From: JAXMAR01 sp046350295
GTDB lineage: Bacteria > Planctomycetota > Planctomycetia > Gemmatales > Gemmataceae
Assembly (NCBI GenBank): GCA_046350295.1
Contig: JAXMAR010000042.1
Span: 1-64,000, forward strand
DNA: 64,000 bases
Direction: 5' to 3'
Shown: in pieces, positions 1 through 11,316 of the stretch
Layout: each line of letters starts with the position of its first letter
Numbering within the stretch: the stretch's first letter is position 1
Made by a program: the position numbers and the translations under genes
The notes under the pieces: model-generated
The model's database searches: none
What the model saw: the letters and a program-made list of their open reading frames with translations, nothing else
What the model was told of the DNA's origin: nothing

Positions 1-80
1 TTTGTCTTTTGGGGTTTTAGGAGTCGCGTCCCAGTTTTGAAACAGCCTCTAATTCTGAGCCTTCTCGCTGAAAACGACAG

Positions 81-1454
81 CTATGCTGCCACTGTAGCAG
101 GTGGCTTGGCGGCTGACCGTGTTCTTCGTGGGGCTTTGCAGGCGACCTTGGGTTTGGCGCGATGTTGACCAACCTGATGATGCCAGCGATCGATGGCCAG
201 GACGATGAAGCGAACAATGGTGCGGCGGCGCCGCCATTTGTAGCGCACCTTCTCGAAGTAGCGGAGCCGGCGGTTGACCCGTTCGACGGGGTTGTTGGTG
301 CGGACCTGCTGACGGGCGGGGCTGTGCAGATAGGCGATCATCTTGTCGAACTTTTCGGGCGTCAACATGGCGAGCGCTTGGGCCAGGTCGGGATCGGCGC
401 GGAATTCGGCGTTCTTGACGAGGGCCGCGCGGCGACAGCGAGCCTGATGCGGGCTCTGCTGCGGTTCGAACAACCGGTGAACCGCGAGCACAAACGCACG
501 CAAGGTCCGCAGCGCCGGCAGAGAGCGGAACATCAGGCTGAGCCGATGACGCTCGCGGCCGCTGAGGTTCTCGGGCCGAGTGACCATCAGGTGTCGGTGT
601 TTCCAGATGAAGTAGGCCTGTTCTTTCTTGGTTTTGCCCCGCCGGGCCCGAGCGCGTTTTTGGGCCTTGCTGAGTCGGCCGCGCCGGTGTTTGGTTTTGT
701 CTTGGCGGGCCAAGCGTTGCCGCAAGCGGCGCAGGGCGTCGAAGACATGCGTGTTGATGTCCTTGATCACATGAAAGACGCAGAGTTGGTGTCGCGCCTC
801 GGGCCAGATGTCGGCGAGGACGCTCGGGTACAGGTTCGAGCCATCGGTGACCACCACCCGCGGCACAAAGCCCCAGTTCTTGAGGTTCTGCAGGAAACGG
901 CGCATGTGCTCCTGGTCGTTGGCCCGCACCAAGGCGAACGCGACGGGGAAATCGTTGCTGGGGTCGGTGGCCAAGAGCAAGGTGCGATGGCCGAGGTGAA
1001 TCTCGTCGATGCAGAGAGTGCCGGAGAAGTTTTCCAGGGTCCATTGGCGATAGGCCGGCATGTCGACTTGGCGGATTTTCCAGTCGAGGCAGTCGTAGAG
1101 GAAGCCATCGGAGAGGTTGAGGAGAAAATCGCGCTGCAGGGCTTGGCGCAGCCGTTCCATGCTCATGCTGTCGTCGAGGAGGCGGTCGATGACGGCCTCG
1201 CGGACGCGGTTGGTGTATTCGGCGCGGGGCTCGACGCCATCGACCTGGGCCCGGAAGGTCTTGCAACAGGAGCAGCGGGCGCGGTATTCTCCGACCTGGA
1301 TTTCGAGCACGACGATTTCGCGATAGGCCATATCGCGCACGCGCCGGGTGTGAATCTCCTTGCGGCGCCCTCTGATACCGCAGTGCGGGCAAGGAAAGGT
1401 CTTCGGCGCGCACGAGAGGCGTTCCACGCGAACGCGCGGTTCCAGCGCATCCAT
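81..1454 (-). CDS. DDE transposase, ISL3-like
   Basis: A 457-residue transposase. The N-terminal part carries two Cys pairs (CPHCG and CSCCK) typical of the zinc-binding head of ISL3-like enzymes. The catalytic triad is visible as Asp in CIDEIHLG, Asp in VVTDGSNLY, and Glu in NNPVERVNRRLR close to the C-terminus. A strongly basic stretch (many Arg/Lys around RGRLSKAQKRARARRGK) separates the second Asp from the Glu. The frame is complete, so the element may be active. I could not define the insertion-sequence ends with certainty: the flank at about 29-68 and the reverse complement of about 1485-1520 share only short blocks (TCCCA, AGCCT, GCCTTC). The left end may lie outside the window. The family assignment rests on motifs only. 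Confidence 0.8.
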   Translation of the reverse strand: MDALEPRVRVERLSCAPKTFPCPHCGIRGRRKEIHTRRVRDMAYREIVVLEIQVGEYRARCSCCKTFRAQVDGVEPRAEYTNRVREAVIDRLLDDSMSMERLRQALQRDFLLNLSDGFLYDCLDWKIRQVDMPAYRQWTLENFSGTLCIDEIHLGHRTLLLATDPSNDFPVAFALVRANDQEHMRRFLQNLKNWGFVPRVVVTDGSNLYPSVLADIWPEARHQLCVFHVIKDINTHVFDALRRLRQRLARQDKTKHRRGRLSKAQKRARARRGKTKKEQAYFIWKHRHLMVTRPENLSGRERHRLSLMFRSLPALRTLRAFVLAVHRLFEPQQSPHQARCRRAALVKNAEFRADPDLAQALAMLTPEKFDKMIAYLHSPARQQVRTNNPVERVNRRLRYFEKVRYKWRRRRTIVRFIVLAIDRWHHQVGQHRAKPKVACKAPRRTRSAAKPPATVAA

Positions 1455-1674
1455 GCCTGTGTCCCTCCTGGGTTTTGTGCATAACCCCTAGGAAGGCACA
1501 GGCTTTATTTTTGGGAAAGATCAACCGCGAAGTCGGAGTAACTCAGTCGCGTTGAGCGAGGAGTCTCCTTTTTTTGCCTGCGTTTTCCCTTGCGAGCGGA
1601 CTCCGCCTCGCTTAACTTGAAGGGTTGAAGGGCCGTGCGCGGCTCTTCTTTCACGTCTCTTTTGGGGAGTTCCG

Positions 1675-3384
1675 ATGGCGAAGGGTCGCGGTGATTTCAC
1701 CGACATTCTTGTCAAGAAGGGCATTCTCAGCGCGGACCAACTCAACGAAGCCAAGGCGATGCAGCAGCAGACCGGGGCGAAGATCCAGGACGCCCTGATC
1801 AAACTCGGCTACTGCACGCTCGACGACGTGATGGCCGCGGTCGCCGACCATTCCGGCATGCAGTCGGTCAACCTGGCGAGCGTCACCATCCCGCCGAGCG
1901 TCATCGAAATGGTGCCCGAATCCGTGGCGCGCGAAAACGTCGTCATCCCGTTGTCGCAGGAGAATGGCGCCCTGCGCATCGCCGTCCACGATCCGGGTGA
2001 CTTCGAGATCATCCAAAAACTCCAGTTCATCCTCAACAAGGACATCCAGCCCGTGCTCGCCGCACGCGAGCAGATCATCGAAGCCATCAACCGCCACTAC
2101 GGTCAGACCGAAACCGAGTCGGTCGACTCCATGCTTCAGGAGTTCACCGACACGCAGATCGACTTCACCGAGACCGAGCAGACCCAGAATATGGCGGCCG
2201 CCGACGACAGCGACGCGCCCGTCGTCAAACTCGTCAACCTGATCATCGCCGAGGCCATCAGCCTGCGCGCCAGCGACATCCACGTCGAGCCATTCGCCGA
2301 CCGGGTGCGAATCCGTTACCGCATCGATGGCGTTCTCGTCGAGCGTGACTCGCCGCCCCGCCGCCTGCTTGCCCCCATGGTTTCCCGTATCAAGATCATG
2401 GGCAGCATCGACATCTCCGAAAAACGTCGCCCGCAGGACGGTCGAATCAAGATGACCGTTCAGGGAAAGCACTTTGATCTGCGCGTCAGTATCCTGCCGA
2501 CGAACCACGGCCAATCAGTGGTCATGCGTATCCTGGACCGTAACAGTATTCAGGTGAACATCAAGGATCTCGGTTTCGGCGAGGACGACTACAAGCGATT
2601 CCAGAACATCATCAAGCGTCCAAATGGAATCTTCCTGGTCACGGGTCCGACGGGATCGGGCAAAACGACAACCCTCTATTCCGCTCTGAACGAATTGAAT
2701 CGACCGGATCGCAAGATCATCACCGCCGAAGATCCCGTGGAGTACTACCTCCCCGGTATCAACCAGGTCGAAGTGAAGCACCAGATCGGGCTGGATTTTG
2801 CTCGCATCATTCGCGCCATGCTTCGACAAGCTCCCAATATCATCCTCGTTGGAGAAATCCGCGATCAAGAGACCGCTGAGATCGCCGTGCAGGCGTCTTT
2901 GACAGGACACTTGGTTTTTAGTACACTTCATACGAACGATGCGCCTAGTGCTATCACGAGACTTCAGGATATCGGTGTACCCCCGTTTCTGGTCGCCTCC
3001 AGCGTTATCGCCATCATGGCGCAGCGTTTGGCGCGAGTGATCTGCGCGAAATGCAAGGAGCCAGACAAGCCCCCAGCCCACGAGATCCGCGCCGCCGGCC
3101 TCACACCGACCCAGGTCGCAAATGCCAATTTCTCCCGCGGTCGCGGCTGCGCCCATTGCCATCACACGGGTTATCGCGGCAGAAAAGGCCTGTTCGAAAT
3201 GATGAGGATGTCTGCCCCGATCCGGGAAATGACTTTTAACCGCGAACCGGCCCAGGCGATCCGTCGGCAGTCGCGCCTCCTTGGAATGCGAACGCTTCTC
3301 GAAGATGGTGTTCAAAAAGCCACTAGCGGGATGACGACCCTAGAGGAAGTTTTGTCCATCTGTCATCATGCGGGGGAAGGGTAA
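1675..3384 (+). CDS. GspE/PilB-family secretion/pilus assembly ATPase
   Basis: A 569-residue cytoplasmic ATPase that would power pseudopilus or pilus assembly. Order of domains: an N-terminal MshEN/GspE-N domain (about 1-150), a linker, then the ATPase core. The Walker A motif GPTGSGKTT is at about 324-332, the Walker B region (IILVGEIRD) at about 389-397, and the conserved His box FSTLHTND follows. A tetracysteine zinc site (C457/C460 and C492/C495) is typical of GspE/PilB. ATG start; the sequence TTTTGGGGAG lies just upstream. It opens a co-directional block with PilT, a second GspE, GspF and pseudopilins, so it probably serves that machine. Codon choice shifts from very GC-rich in the first half to more A/T-ending codons after about 2560, which is unusual within one gene. 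Confidence 0.93.
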   Translation: MAKGRGDFTDILVKKGILSADQLNEAKAMQQQTGAKIQDALIKLGYCTLDDVMAAVADHSGMQSVNLASVTIPPSVIEMVPESVARENVVIPLSQENGALRIAVHDPGDFEIIQKLQFILNKDIQPVLAAREQIIEAINRHYGQTETESVDSMLQEFTDTQIDFTETEQTQNMAAADDSDAPVVKLVNLIIAEAISLRASDIHVEPFADRVRIRYRIDGVLVERDSPPRRLLAPMVSRIKIMGSIDISEKRRPQDGRIKMTVQGKHFDLRVSILPTNHGQSVVMRILDRNSIQVNIKDLGFGEDDYKRFQNIIKRPNGIFLVTGPTGSGKTTTLYSALNELNRPDRKIITAEDPVEYYLPGINQVEVKHQIGLDFARIIRAMLRQAPNIILVGEIRDQETAEIAVQASLTGHLVFSTLHTNDAPSAITRLQDIGVPPFLVASSVIAIMAQRLARVICAKCKEPDKPPAHEIRAAGLTPTQVANANFSRGRGCAHCHHTGYRGRKGLFEMMRMSAPIREMTFNREPAQAIRRQSRLLGMRTLLEDGVQKATSGMTTLEEVLSICHHAGEG

Positions 3385-3551
3385 TAAGCGTGCGCCAGAC
3401 CCGTTTCGGACACGTCCAAACCACAAAACTGGAAAAGATTTGTTTGATCGGAGGGACACGGGATAATGAAGACAACCCGTCTTTCCCTGGGATTTGATTC
3501 CCGGCTTTTAATAGGCAAATCGTCTTCGCTTCCCGCCCCAAAGGGTTCACT

Positions 3552-4715
<1,164 letters not shown>

Positions 4716-4805
4716 CGAACAATCGCCTGCAAGCAGAAACCGCCCGTTTTTGGGGCCGGCTCGCCGAGCCGGGTGGACCGTGTGTCTCGTGCAGTCAGCA
4801 AGATC

Positions 4806-7049
4806 ATGACGAACCAGAACGACCCGAATCAGCCGAAGAAGCCGACGCCGCCGCAGGGAACACCCGGGGCGAAGCCGCAGACGCCCGCGCCAGGCGCGAA
4901 CAAGCCGGCCGCGCCCAAGCCCGCGCAACCGGCCCAACCTGCAGCGGGGCAGGGGGGGGCCGCCAAGCCCGCACAACCCACCCAGCCGCCGGCGAAGCCG
5001 GCCCAGGCCGGTCAAGCGCCTGCCAAGCCCGCTCAGCCCGGCGCCGCCGCGAAGCCGGCACAGCCCGGCCAGGCGCCCGCCAAACCCGCGCAAGGAACCC
5101 CGGTCTCGCAAACGCCAGGCGCCAAGCCCGCAGCGGGAACGCCGGCGAAACCTGTCGCTGGCGCCAAACCGGCGCAAGGCAATGGAACAACCCAGCCAGG
5201 GCAGGGGACTCCAGCCGCGGACAAGCCCGCTGTCGCCAAGCCCGCTGCCGGCAAGCCCGGCGCCGGTAAGCTGGGCGCGAAGCCGGGAGGCAAGGCGAGC
5301 AAGCCCGCCCCGGTGCGGCAAGCCGTGGCCAGCCACGATACCGGCCGTCGTCTCGGTCAGGTTCTGGTCGACCTCGGCTACATCGACGAAGACCAGCTCT
5401 GGGAATTGCTCGAAGAAGCGAAGAACACCGGCGTGCAGATCGGCCAGGCCGCCCTGACGCGCGGCCTCATCACCGAAGTGCAGCTCCAGCAGGCCCTCGC
5501 GGACAAGTTCGGCCTGCGCATGCTGAACGCGGAAGAGCTCAAACCGACGACCGAAGCGCTCACGCTCGTCCCCGAGACGATGGCGACGGTTTACAAGGTG
5601 CTGCCGCTCACGTTCAAGGAGCAGTCCCTCACCGTCGTCATCAGCGACCCCAACAATCTTCCCGCGCTGGACGACCTGCGCAACCTCCTGGGCCTCAAGG
5701 AAGTGACCGCGTGCCTGGCCAACCAGGCGGCCATCACCGAGGTCCTGAGCAAGTGCTATCTGGGCAAAGAAGAGTCCATCATGGACATCATCAGCGCCCT
5801 GAACGAGGACGACGGATCCGGCACGCGCATCCGCGAGACCAGCATCGACCTGGAAAGCCTGATGGAAATCCAGGACGCGGCGCCCGTGCGCAAGCTGCTC
5901 AACATGGTCATGCTGCTCGCCATCAAGGACCGGGCCAGCGACATCCATTTCGAGCCGTTCGAAGACGAATACAAGATGCGCTACCGCTGCGACGGCGTGC
6001 TCTATGAGATGGTGCCGCCGCCGCGCCACCTCGCCATGGCCATCAGCACGCGTATCAAGGTCATGTCCAACCTCGACATCGCCGAGCGCCGCCTGCCGCA
6101 AGACGGACGCATCGAGTTGAACGTCGGCGGCAACCCCGTCGACATGCGCGTCAGCATCCTGCCCACCATGTTCGGCGAGAGCTGCGTCATCCGCGTCCTG
6201 GACCGCGGCAACGTGGGCCTCGATCTCGACCGCGTCGGCATGGAGCCGGAGATCATCAACCCGTTCCGCGAGCTGATCCGCAAGCCGAACGGCATCACCC
6301 TCGTTACCGGCCCGACCGGCTCGGGCAAGACAACGACGCTCTACTCGGCCCTCAGCGAGCTCAACGAGATCACCGACAAGATCATCACGACGGAAGACCC
6401 GGTCGAATACGACATCGACGGCATCGTGCAGGTGCCGATCAACTCCGAGATCGGCGTGACGTTCGCGAACGTGCTCCGTTCGATCCTGAGACAGGACCCG
6501 GACAAGATCCTGGTCGGCGAGATTCGCGATCTGGAAACGGCGCAGATCGCCGTGCAGGCGGCCCTCACGGGTCACATGGTGTTCTCGACCTTGCACACCA
6601 ACGATGCGCCCAGCACGATCACGCGTCTGCGCGACATGGGTCTGGAGACGTTCCTCATCACCGCCACGCTGGAAGGCATCCTGGCACAGCGGCTGGTGCG
6701 GAGGATCTGCGAGGACTGCCGCACCGAGTTCGAGCCGAGTCCTGAGATGCTGATGGAATTGAATCTCAAGCCGGGGGAGGTGGCCGGCAAGAGCTTCTTC
6801 TACGGCAAGGGCTGCGACCGCTGCAATAACACGGGACACAAGGGCCGGCAGGGCATCTTCGAGCTGGTCATCATGAACGACGACCTGCGCGACATGGTTT
6901 CCTCCGGGGCCTCGACCGACCAGATGCGCCAGTATTCCCGCAAACAAGGCATGCAGACCTTGCGCGAAGCCGGACTCAAGGCGATTTTCAAGGGACTGAC
7001 GACGATTGATGAGGTCGTGCGCGAGACCGTGCTCGAAGACGAGCTCTAA
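4806..7049 (+). CDS. GspE-family ATPase with long Pro/Ala/Lys-rich N-terminus
   Basis: A second GspE/PilB-type ATPase, 747 residues from the chosen ATG. A GTG eleven codons upstream (4773) is possible, but the ATG begins the hydrophilic sequence directly. About the first 180 residues are low-complexity repeats of Pro, Ala, Lys, Gly and Gln (PAQPAQP, KPAQPGQAPAKPA). After this come an MshEN domain (GRRLGQVLVDLGYIDEDQ onward) and the ATPase core, with Walker A GPTGSGKT at about 502-509, ILVGEIRDLET, FSTLHTND, and a zinc site (CEDC near 635, CDRC near 672). The core is close to family norm; only the N-terminal extension is unusual. The extension is net positive and likely disordered, perhaps a flexible tether. 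The gene is followed closely by gspF. Confidence 0.92.
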   Translation: MTNQNDPNQPKKPTPPQGTPGAKPQTPAPGANKPAAPKPAQPAQPAAGQGGAAKPAQPTQPPAKPAQAGQAPAKPAQPGAAAKPAQPGQAPAKPAQGTPVSQTPGAKPAAGTPAKPVAGAKPAQGNGTTQPGQGTPAADKPAVAKPAAGKPGAGKLGAKPGGKASKPAPVRQAVASHDTGRRLGQVLVDLGYIDEDQLWELLEEAKNTGVQIGQAALTRGLITEVQLQQALADKFGLRMLNAEELKPTTEALTLVPETMATVYKVLPLTFKEQSLTVVISDPNNLPALDDLRNLLGLKEVTACLANQAAITEVLSKCYLGKEESIMDIISALNEDDGSGTRIRETSIDLESLMEIQDAAPVRKLLNMVMLLAIKDRASDIHFEPFEDEYKMRYRCDGVLYEMVPPPRHLAMAISTRIKVMSNLDIAERRLPQDGRIELNVGGNPVDMRVSILPTMFGESCVIRVLDRGNVGLDLDRVGMEPEIINPFRELIRKPNGITLVTGPTGSGKTTTLYSALSELNEITDKIITTEDPVEYDIDGIVQVPINSEIGVTFANVLRSILRQDPDKILVGEIRDLETAQIAVQAALTGHMVFSTLHTNDAPSTITRLRDMGLETFLITATLEGILAQRLVRRICEDCRTEFEPSPEMLMELNLKPGEVAGKSFFYGKGCDRCNNTGHKGRQGIFELVIMNDDLRDMVSSGASTDQMRQYSRKQGMQTLREAGLKAIFKGLTTIDEVVRETVLEDEL

Positions 7050-7132
7050 GCGCCATGACGCCGCCGCCGCTGGCCGCGGCCCTCGCCCCGAAGCAAAGAT
7101 ATCATCCTCCCTTTTCGGAGAGGGATCCTGTC

Positions 7133-8392
7133 ATGCCGACGTTCAAGTTCGAAGCGATGGACACGACCGGTGGAGAAATCAAGGACTCCATCGACGCGAC
7201 CAACGAAGAAGAAGCCCAGCAAAAAATCCGGCAGATGGGGTACTTCGTCACCCGTCTGACCGAGGTTGTCGCCAAGGACAAGAAGGGGAAGAAGAAGAAG
7301 GGCGCCGGGCCGGCGGCAAGAAGAGGAAGGTGTTCACGCTCGGCGGCGTGAACACCAAGCAGCTCGTACGTTCACGCGTCAGTTCCGACGCTGCAGGACG
7401 CCGGTCTGCCCGTCCTGCGCTCGCTCAAGATCCTCGAGCACCAGATGAAGCCGGGCGTGCTCAAGAACGCCCTGATCGACGTCGTCGATGACGTCGAATC
7501 GGGCAGCACGCTTTCGGAAGCCTTCGGCAAGCACCCCAAGGTCTTCGACCGCCTTTACGTCAACATGGTCAAGGCCGGTGAGGCGGGCGGCGCGCTCGAA
7601 GTGATCCTCCGGCGCCTGGCCGAGTTCAAGGAGAAGGCCCAGAGCCTGGCGCGGCGCATCAAGGGCGCCATGATCTACCCGTGCGTCGTCGTCTTCGTCG
7701 CCGTGGCGATCCTGTCGTTCATCATGATCTTCATCATTCCGAAGTTCGAGAAGATCTTCGCCGACTTCCGCATGAAGCTGCCCTGGCTCACCGAGATGCT
7801 GATCGGCGTCTCGCGCTGGTTTGTCAAGTACTGGTACATCCTGCCCGTCGTGCCCGTCTTCATCTGGATCACGCTCAAGCTCATACGCCTCAACAAGACC
7901 GGCGCCTATATCCTCGACAAGATCAAGCTCCACATCCCGGTCGCCGGCAACATTGTCGAGAAGACGGTGGTGGCGCGCACCATGCGCACGCTCGGTACCC
8001 TCGTCTCCTCCGGCGTTCCCATCCTCGAAGCCCTCTCCATCGTCCGCGAAACCGCCATGAACGCCGTCTTCGAGGAGATGTTCCAGAAGGTCTACGAGTC
8101 GATCCGCGAAGGCGAAACCATCGCCCAGCCCATGAAGGAAAGCCGGCTCGTCGACGACATGGTCGTCAACATGATCGACGTCGGCGAGGAGACCGGCGAC
8201 CTCGATTCGATGCTCAACAAGATCGCCGACGTTTACGACGAGGAAGTCGACGTGCTCGTCGAGGCCCTGATCAGCCTCCTCGAACCGATCATGATCGTCG
8301 TCCTCGGCTTCATCGTCGGCACCATCGTCATCGCCCTGTTCCTGCCGCTGCTCGAATTGCTCGACGGCTTGTCGGGAACCAAGAAAAAGTAA
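7133..8392 (+). pseudogene. GspF/PilC-family inner-membrane platform protein, frame-broken
   Basis: As read, the gene is split. The N-terminal piece begins MPTFKFEAMDTTGGEIKDS after a good ribosome-binding site (GGAGAGGGA). The main body, from about 7390, carries two T2SSF domains with three hydrophobic segments and ends LLELLDGLSGTKKK. Between about 7300 and 7390 the expected family sequence (GGKKRKVFTLGGVNTKQLV, TFTRQF, LQDAGLPVLRSL) can be read only by changing frame three times. Each change fits one missing base (near 7307, 7367 and 7386), and together they return to the original frame. This pattern favours sequence error or very recent damage over a decayed gene. The protein would be the membrane platform used by the ATPases upstream. 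If the three bases were restored it would be about 420 residues, a normal length. Confidence 0.85.
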
Positions 8393-8491
8393 CGCGCGTA
8401 TGCGAGCGGCATGGAACGGTCGCTCGGGTTGGATCCAAGGTCGACGCGCGGCGGCGCCGGTCGCCGCGCTCCTGAGATCGGAGGCGACGCC

Positions 8492-9352
8492 ATGACGTTG
8501 CAGCGTGCGGACAGAGAGCGGCGCGGCTTCACGCTCATCGAGTTGCTGGTCGTCATCGCCATCATCGCGGTGCTCGTGTCGCTGACCCTCGCCGGCGTCA
8601 TGCGCTGGCTCGGCAAGCGCGAGGACGAGACGGCGCGCAAGGAACTGAGGACGCTGCACGAGGCCGCGGCCGCGTTCAAGGCGGCTTTCGACATCTACCC
8701 CCCCAGCAAGATCGTGTTGAAGCCGAGCCGCTCCAGCTACGGAAACACGCCGCTCGAGATTCAATCGCTCCAGATCCTCGACAAGATGTTCCCCAAGCTC
8801 GGCGCCTTCTCGAACATCCAGTGGGTGGCCGGTCTGACCGCGGCGGGAGAGGTTCTGGAAGGCGACCAGTGCCTGGTGTTCTTCCTGGCCGGGCCCAACC
8901 AGCAAGGCTTCGCGAAGCTGAGCGCCGGCAACGGCGACCCGACGGCGCCCAAGTCGGCCGTGCCGCAGCGCTATGGCCCCTATTTCGAGTTCCAGACCGG
9001 CCGCCTGTACACGAGGCCGGGAAGGGCGTTTCCTTCGTACATGGACGCCTACAGCACGTCGGGCTCCACGAATGGCGCCGTGCCTTATGTGATGTTCTCG
9101 ACGGGCCTGACCGCACGCTACGACTCCAGCCACGCGATCGGCGCCCCGCTGAGCGTCGCCCCCTATCTGAGCACGAATGCGCCCCCGCGCAAGTACCACA
9201 ACCCTGACTCCGTCCAGATCATCTGCGCGGGGCGCGACCGGGTCTTCGGCCCAGGCGGCTTCTGGTCCCCGAAAAACGCCGAGGCGATCGCCGCCCCCGG
9301 CGCGGATGACATGGCCAACTTCCACACCGAGTTCCTCGGCGTGAGCAACTAG
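8492..9352 (+). CDS. prepilin-type protein (major-pseudopilin-like)
   Basis: A 286-residue protein with a class III prepilin leader: a short basic segment, then RRGFTLIELLVVIAIIAV, where cleavage by prepilin peptidase would follow Gly and the Phe would be methylated. The long hydrophobic helix runs into RWLGKREDETARKELRTLHEAAAAFK, the usual amphipathic spine. The rest is a secreted globular domain I do not recognise. The chosen ATG has GGAGG seven bases upstream; an earlier in-frame ATG at 8411 would give an over-long leader. It lies about 100 bases after the GspF gene and 17 bases before the next prepilin gene, consistent with one operon. Confidence 0.88.
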   Translation: MTLQRADRERRGFTLIELLVVIAIIAVLVSLTLAGVMRWLGKREDETARKELRTLHEAAAAFKAAFDIYPPSKIVLKPSRSSYGNTPLEIQSLQILDKMFPKLGAFSNIQWVAGLTAAGEVLEGDQCLVFFLAGPNQQGFAKLSAGNGDPTAPKSAVPQRYGPYFEFQTGRLYTRPGRAFPSYMDAYSTSGSTNGAVPYVMFSTGLTARYDSSHAIGAPLSVAPYLSTNAPPRKYHNPDSVQIICAGRDRVFGPGGFWSPKNAEAIAAPGADDMANFHTEFLGVSN

Positions 9353-9369
9353 GAAGCCGGAGGATTGAC

Positions 9370-10266
9370 ATGCGTCTTCGAGCAGGAAAGCGAAACGGCT
9401 TCACGCTGATCGAGCTTCTGGTCGTCATCGCGATCATCGCGGTGCTGAGCGCCATGGGCGCGTCCGCGTATTTCGCCACCGTCAACCGGGCTCGCAACAA
9501 CAACACGAAGACGGCGCTGCTTGCGCTCGACAACGCGCTCAAATCCCACTGGAACGCCGTGATCGAGGAGGCCAAGAAGGAAGACATCCCGGCGGGGGTC
9601 CGGGCCTGGGCGGCGCCCGACCCCACCGGCGATCTGGCCAAGGTCATCTGGATCAAGCTGCGCCTGATGGAGGCGTTCCCGCAGTCCTTCGCCGAGATCA
9701 ATAGCCCATGGGTTTATTCGAGCGGTCTCATCCCGGCCGGCCGCCAGAAGTACAACGCGACCTACAAGCGGCAACTCGGGGGCAAAGGCATAGCGGGCGA
9801 CGATGCCGAGTCCGCCGCCTGCATCCTGCTTGCCCTTTCCATGGATCACGGCGGCGCCAAGAAGCTCGACCGCGACGCCCTCGGCACGGCTTACTTCGTC
9901 GACACCAACAACGACGGCGTGCTCGAGATCGTGGACGGCTATCAGCAGCCGATCCGTTTCTTCCGCTTCCCGACCGGCAGCGGCGACCTGCAAACGACTT
10001 ACAAATCGGCGAGCGCGACGGGTGGTACCTTCCGCGATCCTCTCGATCCGCAGGGGTTCCTGTTCAAATGGCCCAGCGCGGGGACCAACCGTTCCACGTT
10101 CGAGAACCGAGTGCACCCGATCGCATCGGGCGCGAGCGCCATCTACACCATCCCGGTGCTGGCCTCCGCGGGCAAGGATAGCCGGTTCGGCTTGGGCAAT
10201 GACCTGAGCATCACCGTTCCGGCCGACGAGCAGGACAACCTTTACAGCTACAAGGAGCGGCGCTAG
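9370..10266 (+). CDS. prepilin-type protein
   Basis: A 298-residue pseudopilin-like protein. The leader KRNGFTLIELLVVIAIIAVL is a clear prepilin peptidase site with Glu at position +5, followed by SAMGASAYFATVNRARNNNTKTALLALDNAL, the N-terminal helix. The globular part contains an acidic loop (DTNNDGVLEIVDGYQQPIRF) that looks like the calcium-binding region seen in GspG-type pseudopilins; that likeness is inference. GCCGGAGG lies about eight bases before the ATG. It is placed between two other prepilin genes. Confidence 0.87.
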   Translation: MRLRAGKRNGFTLIELLVVIAIIAVLSAMGASAYFATVNRARNNNTKTALLALDNALKSHWNAVIEEAKKEDIPAGVRAWAAPDPTGDLAKVIWIKLRLMEAFPQSFAEINSPWVYSSGLIPAGRQKYNATYKRQLGGKGIAGDDAESAACILLALSMDHGGAKKLDRDALGTAYFVDTNNDGVLEIVDGYQQPIRFFRFPTGSGDLQTTYKSASATGGTFRDPLDPQGFLFKWPSAGTNRSTFENRVHPIASGASAIYTIPVLASAGKDSRFGLGNDLSITVPADEQDNLYSYKERR

Positions 10267-10328
10267 GGCTCGGGGGGACGTGAGCCCCGGCTGGGAAGAT
10301 CGGCGATCTGCCTGAGAAGAGGGCGACC

Positions 10329-11213
10329 ATGAACCGTGCGACGCGACGTTCCGCTTTCACCCTGGTCGAGATGCTGGTGGTCATCGCCATCATCGGCATC
10401 CTCACCGCGATGGCGGTCTTCCTCTTCCCGTCGTTCACCTCCAAGAAGGCGGCGCTCAACGGCTCGGTCAGTCTCCAGGGCTGGCTCTATCAGGCCAAGA
10501 TGATGGCCTTCCGCGACGGCGCGCCGCGCGGCCTGCGTCTCATCAACGACGGCAGCGGCATGATCACCGAATGCCAGTACATCGAGGCGCCCGAGGATTT
10601 CGTGGCAGGGCCGCTCCAGACCGGGGCGAGCGCCAGCCAGGTGATGATCGGCGGCGGCGTGGACGTGACCCAGGGAACAGTCGACCAGAACTTCTGGCTG
10701 GTGCAGCCCGGCGACTACCTCGAGATTCAGGGGCTTGGCCTACCACACCAGATCACGGGCTGCAGCTTCAGCGGCGGCTTCAGCGTCCTCACGCTCGCCT
10801 CCCCTGTGCCCTATTCGATCGCGGCGCCGGGGACGACGCTCTACCGCATCACGCGGGCGCCGCGCCTTCTGGGCGAGGAAACGCTGAAATTGCCCGATGG
10901 CATCGGGATCGACCTGACGACGAACACAGCGCCGCCGGGCAATCCTTATGGCTTGCCGGGCAACCCCGTCCCTTTGACGCCGCACCTGGACATCCTCTTC
11001 TCGCCGTCGGGCAAGATCGTGACGCCGGGAGTGACGACGGACTTCATCGCCCTGTGGGTCCGCGACATCACGTTGAACTTCAACGACGCGAACCAGCCGC
11101 AGCCGGCGATCATCGCCGTGCACACGCGCTCGGGGCTCGTCGCGGGGCATTCGCCGGGACCGCTTCCGGGCGCTCCCTACCTGAACGTGATCCGGGGCAC
11201 GTCGGAGGATTAG
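10329..11213 (+). CDS. GspH-like minor pseudopilin
   Basis: A 294-residue protein beginning MNRATRRSAFTLVEMLVVIA, a prepilin leader in which the usual Gly before Phe is replaced by Ala. Type III signal sites with Ala at -1 are known and usually still cleaved. The segment after the helix (LNGSVSLQGWLYQAKMMAFRDGAPRGLRLIND) matches the GspH/FimT pattern, in which a short Arg-Gly-rich strand follows the helix. The remainder is a beta-rich secreted domain without further motifs. It sits 62 bases after the preceding prepilin and belongs to the same transcription unit. Confidence 0.84.
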   Translation: MNRATRRSAFTLVEMLVVIAIIGILTAMAVFLFPSFTSKKAALNGSVSLQGWLYQAKMMAFRDGAPRGLRLINDGSGMITECQYIEAPEDFVAGPLQTGASASQVMIGGGVDVTQGTVDQNFWLVQPGDYLEIQGLGLPHQITGCSFSGGFSVLTLASPVPYSIAAPGTTLYRITRAPRLLGEETLKLPDGIGIDLTTNTAPPGNPYGLPGNPVPLTPHLDILFSPSGKIVTPGVTTDFIALWVRDITLNFNDANQPQPAIIAVHTRSGLVAGHSPGPLPGAPYLNVIRGTSED

Positions 11214-11316
11214 CGAAGGGCAGGGGGGTGGGCCAAGTCTTCGAGGCCCATTCGAAATGAAAGTCGTATTCGGCAGTGGGCCGCGAAGACTCGGCCCACC
11301 CTACGAGACCGGGGCC

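Noticed and set aside
162..1484. 440-codon frame opposite the transposase
   Set aside because: The opposite strand has the DDE motifs; this translation has no recognisable features.
7379..9325. 648-codon antisense open frame over gspF and a prepilin gene
   Set aside because: Low-complexity, acidic translation without motifs; a shadow of real genes.
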